Source: Mesostigma viride (lineage: Eukaryota; Streptophyta; Mesostigmatophyceae; Mesostigmatales; Mesostigmataceae). From it: a stretch of 62,000 nt of DNA. The notes under the pieces are model-generated. The model saw nothing but the letters and a program-made list of their open reading frames with translations. It was not told the origin of the DNA and ran no database searches. Every line of letters starts with the position of its first letter. The stretch's first letter is position 1. Shown one piece after another: positions 53,303 to 60,750 of this stretch. The position numbers were made by a program, and so were the translations under genes. The DNA lies in NCBI GenBank assembly GCA_009746045.1, contig RPFO01000080.1:912920-974919 (forward strand), written 5' to 3'.

Positions 53303-56300
53303 TTATAACGTCCAAGTGAGGGTCTTGTTAGTCGACACGGCCATTTTTCCAGCGCGCGACTTGCAAAACGCCGTAGAGAGTGCTATGTTTGTTGACGTGT
53401 CAGTGGTGATGCGAGGAATCCGCAATGCGATTTCAAACACCCCGTCATCCTCCTCGTATCCTGAAACAACATTCCAGTTGCTGCCAATTATAACGTTTAC
53501 CGGCCAGACGGACAGGCCGCTAGCCGTTAAGCGATATGGGTTTGATATGTCGAGAATCGTTGGTGGGTTGTTATCAAATGTTAACCTGACAAGGATATTG
53601 GTCAACGCGGTCGGAAGAGTTAGTTCCGATTGTGTGGCCGGGTCGTGGAAAGACATCACGGCCACAGGGGCGCCGTGCCAAAATTGCGGAAGCGGGTAGT
53701 CGTATATGGGCTGCCTCAGACCGACCAAAGAATCTGCTTCCAATATCGTGTGCGATATACGCCTAGTTTCTCGGACATCTTCATACAGGGCCACGTCCAT
53801 CCCGTGATTGCCGCCAATTGACGACAGGCTTGAACCATAATAGTAGCTTAGGCTAGAAGCAAATAAAAGCGGGGTCGGGCCAGATACTGTTGGATCTAAT
53901 ACCTGGAACGTCACGGTCGCCAAATGGATCATACCAGTAACTGGAGGATCAACCAGTGAAATATGATCACAGGTTATGTCAACGTACGACGAGGATTTTG
54001 ATATTGTCGTTGTAGAAAAACCGCCAGTCCACGCTTCTCCAACGACTACGCTGATAAGCAACGGATCATTGCTCAACTTGGTGTTTGAAAATCCAAGTCT
54101 TACATAAAACTTCCTTACCGACTGACGAGCTGGTAGAATCCCATATATTTTGGCAGTATATTGGTTCATTTGCACGCCGTATTGAACATCGGGACACTTA
54201 ACAACCGTGCGGATGACACTCTCATTCGTGAGTGTTAGCTCCTTAAACCAAGTATCCGCCACACCCGGTACGGGTTTTGTGACGCTATATTTGCCAAAAA
54301 TGCTACAATTCCTCGACGAGGTGGACCTGTGACGCAGCTCCAACACGTCTCCGACGGCTGTGTACGATCCGGATGGGTTGTTGGTTTTTAGAGAGTCGAA
54401 CTCTATGTCTTGTAGGTCATCTTTGATTGGCCAGACATACGCGCCGTGGTACTCTCCGCTCAAGTGGAAGACTGGTCGGAGGGGCATCGGAATGTACGGG
54501 TCAAGAATGTCTGTAGGAGTGGTTGTAAATATACCGGACGAGTTTGAGATTTTAGTCATGTCACTAAGTTCTTGAGGAGTTGTTTTGGATATATAACGCT
54601 CCACCTTCCCATCCGATTTTCTTCGAAATGCCACCCAGTAGCTGTTTTGTTGTCTCCATGATGAGTTTAACGTGTATCGAACCTTCGACTTCAGATTGTC
54701 AAACAGGTCGAGTGCATAGTCACTATGGTGCAGATTGATACCCAGCATACCCCAATGCGTCGTAGCCGCATTTCTCCAATTCTGATGGGCATCTGTCGTG
54801 GCCGGGTGATATTTATTCGTCAAAGACATAGTATTTTCTGCAAACGAGACGAAAGCATCGTTGCTGCCCAAATATAGCCGAAAACACAATAGAAATGGGC
54901 CGTCGATGAGCTGCTCTGAAAAAACAACACATTTGCTTGGTGCCGGAGTGGCTGTTTTTACAAAAAAGAATTTTTCGGGAGACCCTTCAAAGTAGTATTT
55001 CGAAGCTTCTGCTTGCAGCGTGGTCACGGAGTGGCGCGAGAATGATTCTAGAGAATGGAGCGTCGTAGCGGGGCCGTCTATCTCCACGGTCTCTCCTGAC
55101 AGGTTTGGCGAGTCCTTTACGGTTACGATCCTGTATCTGAGTTCTACATCATCGCCTTCGGATGGATTTTGAAACGTCGTTGTCTTCAACGTCCCATCCA
55201 AGGCCCCTTGAGATACTCCGTTCGCCAACAGATGAAAACCGGTGAGAGGAGGCAACGACTTTCCCCACCCCACATCATGGTCCGCGTAGACGCCGTTGAT
55301 CGCGATTTTTACAGGATTTAGATATGAAATGTAGGAACTTGGTGTCCGGATGCCGGAGTGCAGTTGGCTCATTTTTGAAACGCATACCATCACCCCTCCT
55401 TTGTGGGTGGTGTAGGAGGTGAGGGTCGAGTCGTTGTAGACGTCTATCTCGTAGTTCATATACTTGTTACTATCTGCCGCGACTGGCGCGGTGATTACGG
55501 CGTCTTCCCCGCGCAGTCCCCCGTTTTGCGAGAGGGAGACTCCGCCGATGGTCGGAGTGGTCGGCGTGAGCTGGGTGGAATTCATGTACCACCTGATGGG
55601 GAGTTTGCGTTGGTATGCGAAGGGGGTCGTCATCTTTATGCCCTGTTTGAGGGTCGTTCCCTCTACGACCTCCCAATTAGCGGTGGTTGGATTGGTGCTC
55701 CAGTAGAGTGCGTTCACAGGGTCAATCGGACCCATTCGCCAGTCCGTCAGTGGCGAGTATGTACGCGTGATGGTGAAGGATCTCCCAGTTAGTGGAAGGC
55801 GGCGGTTGTCGTCGCGAATCGTGGCGAAAGACAACAACTCCACGCGGAGAGGGAGGCCGTTAAATCGAGATCCGCCGAGACCATAGAAAGAGTCGGAAAA
55901 GTATGGATATCCTACCTCTCCGTCCACAACGCTCTCCCCCGTGCGCGCCTGGGTCGTGTGGTAGTCGCGATAGGTAAACTTACAGATTCCACTCGCGTCG
56001 CCATTCGTAACGTTGTAGGGCAGCTGGACTCGCACATCCTGGTCATTGATGACGTTGAACGCGTTTTGGTGCGACACGGTCGTCCCGTCTTCGAGATGGA
56101 GGACGAAATCCCCGTTCAAGTTAGCTATCGACGTTTTGCCTACCCCGTGTTGGTCAAAAAGGTAGTCCAATTGCGCGCGGGTCAGGACTCTGCCACCAGG
56201 GTCTAGCAACGTATCAGGGCTAAAGTCGAAGACGTGGTACTGGGTCGCTCCCACTTTCGCCGTAAGGTAAGGTTCATTTAGAGTGAGATCGTCGACTAAA

Positions 56301-56614
56301 GTAGTCCCTGATTTAAAATAGGAATACCCATTCACGACGAGACTGTAAGCAAGTTCCGATGGGTCGCTTGCGGTCTCGTCGTCGTAATTGTCTCCGAGTC
56401 GCACATTTGTCGGCTGGCTCGGGTAGAAAATTTTGAATCCGTCGACAACGAGTGACTCATCGAATGGATGTGAAATGCCAAGAAGTAACGTCACGCTAGC
56501 TTGAAGCCCATCTATGTCTGTTTCGATGTTAGAAACACGCTCCTCCATTTCAGGGTCGAGCGTTAACCCGGTGGCGAGATTGGTCGGTCTGCTCAATGTT
56601 GTTAGAACGACCAT
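53303..56614 (-). CDS. PLV giant protein of 1103 aa, probable virion/fibre protein
   Basis: The longest intact frame in the window. It starts at ATG 56,614 with MVVLTTLSRPTNLATGLTLD, then a short coiled coil (EERVSNIETDIDGLQASVTL). The rest is beta-rich with many Thr, Ser, Tyr and Asn residues and few Cys. There is no signal peptide or transmembrane segment. Segments such as GKYSVTKPVPGVADTWFKEL and VSGYEEDDGVFEIALRIPRI look like beta-sandwich domains. The N-terminal coiled coil plus beta-rich shaft is the usual layout of a trimeric fibre or spike, but no family is recognised. The intact frame contrasts with broken neighbours. Confidence 0.65.
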   Translation of the reverse strand: MVVLTTLSRPTNLATGLTLDPEMEERVSNIETDIDGLQASVTLLLGISHPFDESLVVDGFKIFYPSQPTNVRLGDNYDDETASDPSELAYSLVVNGYSYFKSGTTLVDDLTLNEPYLTAKVGATQYHVFDFSPDTLLDPGGRVLTRAQLDYLFDQHGVGKTSIANLNGDFVLHLEDGTTVSHQNAFNVINDQDVRVQLPYNVTNGDASGICKFTYRDYHTTQARTGESVVDGEVGYPYFSDSFYGLGGSRFNGLPLRVELLSFATIRDDNRRLPLTGRSFTITRTYSPLTDWRMGPIDPVNALYWSTNPTTANWEVVEGTTLKQGIKMTTPFAYQRKLPIRWYMNSTQLTPTTPTIGGVSLSQNGGLRGEDAVITAPVAADSNKYMNYEIDVYNDSTLTSYTTHKGGVMVCVSKMSQLHSGIRTPSSYISYLNPVKIAINGVYADHDVGWGKSLPPLTGFHLLANGVSQGALDGTLKTTTFQNPSEGDDVELRYRIVTVKDSPNLSGETVEIDGPATTLHSLESFSRHSVTTLQAEASKYYFEGSPEKFFFVKTATPAPSKCVVFSEQLIDGPFLLCFRLYLGSNDAFVSFAENTMSLTNKYHPATTDAHQNWRNAATTHWGMLGINLHHSDYALDLFDNLKSKVRYTLNSSWRQQNSYWVAFRRKSDGKVERYISKTTPQELSDMTKISNSSGIFTTTPTDILDPYIPMPLRPVFHLSGEYHGAYVWPIKDDLQDIEFDSLKTNNPSGSYTAVGDVLELRHRSTSSRNCSIFGKYSVTKPVPGVADTWFKELTLTNESVIRTVVKCPDVQYGVQMNQYTAKIYGILPARQSVRKFYVRLGFSNTKLSNDPLLISVVVGEAWTGGFSTTTISKSSSYVDITCDHISLVDPPVTGMIHLATVTFQVLDPTVSGPTPLLFASSLSYYYGSSLSSIGGNHGMDVALYEDVRETRRISHTILEADSLVGLRQPIYDYPLPQFWHGAPVAVMSFHDPATQSELTLPTALTNILVRLTFDNNPPTILDISNPYRLTASGLSVWPVNVIIGSNWNVVSGYEEDDGVFEIALRIPRITTDTSTNIALSTAFCKSRAGKMAVSTNKTLTWTL

Positions 56615-56638
56615 TTATTATCTACCTAGAATATAAAC
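56615..56638. promoter_or_regulatory. 24-nt divergent intergenic region
   Basis: Only 24 nt (tattatctacctagaatata and aaac) separate the ATG of the minus-strand 1103-aa gene from the ATG of the plus-strand 56,639 gene. Any promoters must overlap the opposite coding region. The AT-rich sequence right before the ATG resembles the upstream sequences at 58,078 and 60,741 (atatact). Confidence 0.45.
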
Positions 56639-57166
56639 ATGGCCTCTGAGGCTTCAGAGACCCCAACGAGCTACCAAGACGAAACCTTCGCCGAGACGCG
56701 GGAAGAGCAGGTTGACCTGGTCAAGACAATTCGAAAGGGACAACCGCTGAATGATGAACAGAAAAAAGCCCTTCGCGACAAAATGAGGGTTTACCAGCAA
56801 CGCGCAAAAGCCGAGAGGGAGAAGAGACGAAACGAAGAAAAGGAGGCAGAGATAACGAAACGAAAGGTCCTTGCAAAGGAATTGGAGATTCAGCGGCAAA
56901 GGCTAGTCGAACTCGAGCTGCAAGAAGCCCGCAACAAATCGCGGATTGAACGCCTTCTCGCTGAAGATTCCGTCGCCTCAACCCCCGCCGACACGCCAAA
57001 ACCAAGACGGGGTCGAAAGCCCAAGGAGACAGAGCCGGACTCTCCGCCACCCCCGATCAAGACCCGACAGCTCCCACCTCCACCACCGCCACCTGTCGCG
57101 ATGACGCCATACGAGATGCGCATGGCCGCCATCCGCGCGTCTCTCCTTGCTAGTCTGGACGATTAA
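56639..57166 (+). CDS. PLV coiled-coil protein with AT-hook and polyproline tail
   Basis: 175 residues. A long charged coiled coil covers roughly residues 25-105 (KMRVYQQRAKAEREKRRNEE and KELEIQRQRLVELELQEARN). It is followed by an AT-hook-like PKPRRGRKPKE, a run of prolines, and a C-terminal amphipathic helix (MTPYEMRMAAIRASLLASLD). It is the first gene of the plus-strand block and lies 13 nt before the packaging ATPase, so it may help package DNA. No specific family is recognised. Confidence 0.65.
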   Translation: MASEASETPTSYQDETFAETREEQVDLVKTIRKGQPLNDEQKKALRDKMRVYQQRAKAEREKRRNEEKEAEITKRKVLAKELEIQRQRLVELELQEARNKSRIERLLAEDSVASTPADTPKPRRGRKPKETEPDSPPPPIKTRQLPPPPPPPVAMTPYEMRMAAIRASLLASLDD

Positions 57167-57178
57167 AATGTCTTCAGA

Positions 57179-58062
57179 ATGATAATGGCTATCATCGAAG
57201 AGCGACGAATTCATTCACTTGAGAACAAAGACATCAAGCAACGATACGCCCCACAGCGTCCTGCTCCACCGAATATGCCGAGTCTTCATTTCATCGCAAA
57301 CTTCTGCGGAGCTCGACGGTCTGGGAAAACTACATCGGCAGTCAACATGGCGAAGGCTTACTTTGCTAACAACTCATTCGACAAGCTGTACCTCATTTCA
57401 GGGAGTGCCCACACGGAGCCAAAATACAAGGAGCTCCCGGAACCAGCTATGACGATGGAAGTCTACTCTAACCTGGCATTCGATGGGATGATAGATCATA
57501 TAAAGTCTGACCTCCACGAATACGAGAGGTACAAGGACGATCTCAAGGTCTGGGAAACGTTCAAACGCGAATACGTGGATGGGAAAAAAACGCAGAACTC
57601 ATGGACCTCTCCATGTACCTACGCCTTGATGCAATGAACTGGGATAAACCTGCGACAAGGTTCGAGCACGGTCCTCCTTCGTCGCTCATTCTGATAGACG
57701 ACATGCAAGGCAGTGCCCTCTATCAGAGCTCTAGCAAAAACGCTGTTGCGGCTTTCGCGTTCAAACACAGACACTTCCTCACGAGCATGATTTTCCTGAC
57801 ACAGGCGTACACAAGCGGTGGCGTACCACGAGCAGTGCGAGCGAATATATCGTTTCTTGCGCTGTTCAGAACGAAGGACCATCGAGCCGCGCGACAGATC
57901 GCGGAAGAGAGCGCGGGGGCTGTGGCGCCGGACGAGTTTCTCGCGCTATGGGACCACGCCGTCAAGGACGATCCTCACGACTTCTTCGCTGTCGACTTCG
58001 ACCAGCGCGACCCGAAAAAAATGTTTCGTCGAAACTTCAATACATTTCTCTCGATAAAATAA
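57179..58062 (+). CDS. PLV genome-packaging ATPase (FtsK/HerA superfamily), one frameshift
   Basis: Pumps DNA into the capsid. Walker A is ANFCGARRSGKTTSAVNMAK near residues 40-60 and Walker B is SSLILIDDMQG; the sensor-like TSMIFLTQAYTSGG follows, as in A32-like ATPases. The first frame (57,179-57,637) and second frame (57,601-58,062) join if one A is added to the seven-A run at 57,583-57,591, which gives an uninterrupted protein of about 294 residues, typical for PLVs. The break therefore has the form of a homopolymer error. Confidence 0.85.
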
Positions 58063-58084
58063 TTTTCTCTGAACATGATATACT

Positions 58085-58594
58085 ATGGATATTCCGTCCA
58101 TCAAACGATACGCAGGCGCCGAGAAGGAGTACGTGTTGGACACCCAAGCACTCCTCCGATATTGTTCGGGTTCTCGACTGGGGCAGAAAACTCTAGAACG
58201 TGTCGTCAGGATCCTTCAAGAAGCAGGCCACAACGACACGATTCCGTCCACCTGTCACGACATGAGCCCCGAAATCCGATTGGCCATCCTCGCCTTGGTG
58301 GGCGATCGCAGGCGTCCACGTGGGCGCTCACCCTCCAAAACGGAAAAACGACACGAACCGAAACGGCCTCGAGGGCGCCCAAGGATCCACCCCGTAGGGT
58401 ATAAAAAGCCTCGAGCCAAAAAATTGTCTCATGTTCAGTCATCAGATGACGGTGACCGTAGAGGAGCGTCGCGAGCAATGGCGACGGGCCCAGGCGAAGA
58501 GGCGAGCAATCGCCCGCGAAGTTACGTTAAACAGTGCCGGAACCTTTTGCCGCCTGAGGCAAATCGGGCCGGAACACTATTTTGCCCGGAATAA
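58085..58594 (+). CDS. PLV AT-hook protein, 3' end replaced by the palindromic insertion
   Basis: Starts MDIPSIKRYAGAEKEYVLDT, 22 nt after the ATPase stop. Helical N-terminal domain, then a basic region with an AT-hook (KRPRGRPRIHP). The frame overlaps the start of the recombinase gene (58,446) in a different frame, and its last 25 codons are inside the inserted palindrome. Without the insertion it would end at a stop near 59,465, giving about 165 residues. Probably DNA-binding; the family is unknown. Confidence 0.5.
   Translation: MDIPSIKRYAGAEKEYVLDTQALLRYCSGSRLGQKTLERVVRILQEAGHNDTIPSTCHDMSPEIRLAILALVGDRRRPRGRSPSKTEKRHEPKRPRGRPRIHPVGYKKPRAKKLSHVQSSDDGDRRGASRAMATGPGEEASNRPRSYVKQCRNLLPPEANRAGTLFCPE
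58515..58519. repeat. Target-site duplication CGCGA, left copy
   Basis: CGCGA at 58,515-58,519 is repeated at 59,402-59,406 directly outside the 882-bp palindrome. Removing the palindrome and one copy joins GCC CGC GAC CAG in the recombinase frame. Confidence 0.85.
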
Positions 58595-59401
58595 CCACTT
58601 CCGAGCACCCAAGTTAATTCGGCCGAATTAACTTGGGTGCTCGGAAGTGGTTATTCCGGGCAAAATAGTGTTCCGGCCCGATTTGCCTCAGGCGGCAAAA
58701 GGTTCCGGCACTGTTTAACGTAACTAAAACCTGGCCTCGTGGAGGGGGGACGAAGAGCCCGAGACATCCGCCTAGGCCGCTGAGCACGCACCACTAAATG
58801 CGCCGGAGCTGCCTCAGTGAGGATTCGAACCCCTGACCTCCAAGGTGCACAGGTTTTAGTTACGTTAAACAGTGCCGGAACCTTTTGCCGCCTGAGGCAA
58901 ATCGGTCCGTAACACTATTTTGCCCGGAATAACCACTTCCGAGCACCCAAGTTAATTCGGCCGAATTAACTTGGGTGCTCGGAAGTGGTTATTCCGGGCA
59001 AAATAGTGTTACGGACCGATTTGCCTCAGGCGGCAAAAGGTTCCGGCACTATTTAACGTAACTAAAACCTGTGCACCTTGGAGGTCAGGGGTTCGAATCC
59101 TCACTGAGGCAGCTCCGGCGCATTTAGTGGTGCGTGCTCAGCGGCCTAGGCGGATGTCTCGGGCTCTTCGTCCCCCCTCCACGAGGCCAGGTTTTAGTTA
59201 CGTTAAATAGTGCCGGAACCTTTTGCCGCCTGAGGCAAATCGGTCCGTAACACTATTTTGCCCGGAATAACCACTTCCGAGCACCCAAGTTAATTCGGCC
59301 GAATTAACTTGGGTGCTCGGAAGTGGTTATTCCGGGCAAAATAGTGTTACGGACCGATTTGCCTCAGGCGGCAAAAGGTTCCGGCACTATTTAACGTAAC
59401 T
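58520..59401. mobile_element. 882-bp nested foldback (palindromic) element, P-M'-P-M-P
   Basis: The whole element is symmetrical about 58,960/58,961. P1 (58,520-58,725) is a perfect 206-bp palindrome. M' (58,726-58,857, minus orientation) and M (59,064-59,195, plus orientation) are mirror copies of a 132-bp module with GGTTCGAATCC (Pol III B box) and gcggcctaggcggatgtctc. P2 (58,858-59,063) and P3 (59,196-59,401) are near-identical palindromes. The ends are AGTTACGTTAA and TTAACGTAACT, with a 5-bp CGCGA target duplication outside. No ORF encodes a transposase, so it must be mobilised in trans. Confidence 0.92.
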
Positions 59402-60580
59402 CGCGACCAGACGAACTGCATCTCGGCGAAAAGCAAGGTCAAGAAGGGCGTCTGGAATCCCAGTGATCGATGGATCGCAAATAACCCCGAGTGTGCGGAA
59501 AAAATCGGCTTGCAGGCGACCTCTCCACCCTCGCCGGAGCCACCGCACCACGAGGAACCGCCTGCGCGACCTACTGATGGACGATATTGGACGTTCAACG
59601 AGGCCGTCGCCGCAGCGGAAGCGCGACCAGAGCAGCACGAGCGTGGCAGGCCATCGAAGGAGCGCGGGGCGACTCGCAAGACCGCTTTGGGATACATTGG
59701 CAGGATGCGGGTCCTGCTCGACAAACTGGGGTGCTCGCAGTACGAGTCCGTTGATTGCCTTGCCGACACAGCTCGTGTTCTTCGCGTGGTGCACGAGACA
59801 TCAGAACCCAAGCGCAAGACCCAGCACTCGAAGGACGACGCCTGGAGGGAGAATGAGAAGCAGCTCCTCGGGGTCATCAACGGCGTGAACCGAATGATGC
59901 CGCCCGAGAAGAGGCTCCCAAGTCACGTTACGGACGCGTACACTGCTCGCGTCAGGGAGCTGAAGGTTGGTGACCTGGACAGACGGTTTGACCGTGCCGA
60001 GAACAAGCCGCTGAGGTACACGTACGAACAGCTCCAGAAGATCGCCAAAGCAGAGTACGAAGCCGATCCCACGTCCGACGCCGCGCTCATGGGCTTGATC
60101 TATCTCTCGGGTGAAGATCTACCACCGACGCGTTACAATCACGACCAGATGCGCATCGTCGACTCGGTCGCTGAGCTAGGACCGCACGAGAACGGCTACA
60201 TCCCGAGCGAGAGGAGATTCTACATCCAGAATTTCAAAACGCAGCACAGCATGCCAGTTTATGACGTCGTCATCCCGAAGAAGTACGGAAAGCTCATCAA
60301 AGCGTTAGATGCCCGTGCTAAGGCTGGACAGAAATTCCTTTTCGAATCAGAGCCTGGCATTCCGATCAAACACGAGCTCTACAGCGCCCGTTACAACCGG
60401 ATTTACGGAGGCATCGACGCCACGCGACAAGCATACATCACTCGTTTCCTGAAGGGCGCTTCATTTAAGAAACGTAAATGGGCTGGCGACATGATGGGCC
60501 ATGACGTACTGACAGGAGCCGTTTACGAGAGGCAGGGTGGCGAGACTGGCGGACGTCGGCTGAGGCCGAGGAAAAAGTAG

Positions 60581-60750
60581 ATAGTTTCCCGTGGGAAATT
60601 TTCATGAATGTCGAAAAGGGTATTCTAAACTGCATGCATTATACAGGGAATATAAAAGTTCCATGGGAACATTTTTCTCGAGGGTCGAGGTTCGAGGGTT
60701 TGGCATTTTATAATCTGAATTTTTTTTTTCTAAACAATTAATATACTATC
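60581..60750. promoter_or_regulatory. AT-rich intergenic region before the primase
   Basis: About 170 bp between recombinase stop and primase start. It contains the similar strings gtttcccgtgggaaattttc and gttccatgggaacatttttc about 60 bp apart, a 10-T run, and atatactatc directly before the ATG. Likely promoter of the plus-strand replication gene. Confidence 0.4.

Larger units (their letters stand above)
58446..60580 (+). pseudogene. PLV tyrosine recombinase, interrupted by palindromic element
   Basis: Cuts and joins viral DNA for integration. The 5' part starts at ATG 58,446 (MTVTVEERREQWRRAQAKRR); the rest resumes at 59,407 and runs to 60,580, about 415 residues after removal of the element and one target copy. 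The catalytic domain shows GEDLPPTRYNHDQM (first Arg), NFKTQHSMPV (Lys region), ATRQAYITRFL (second Arg) and MMGHDVLTGAVYERQ (His and Tyr). All catalytic residues lie downstream of the insertion, but the N-terminal reading is blocked, so an intact protein would need an internal start (for example 59,510). Confidence 0.8.
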
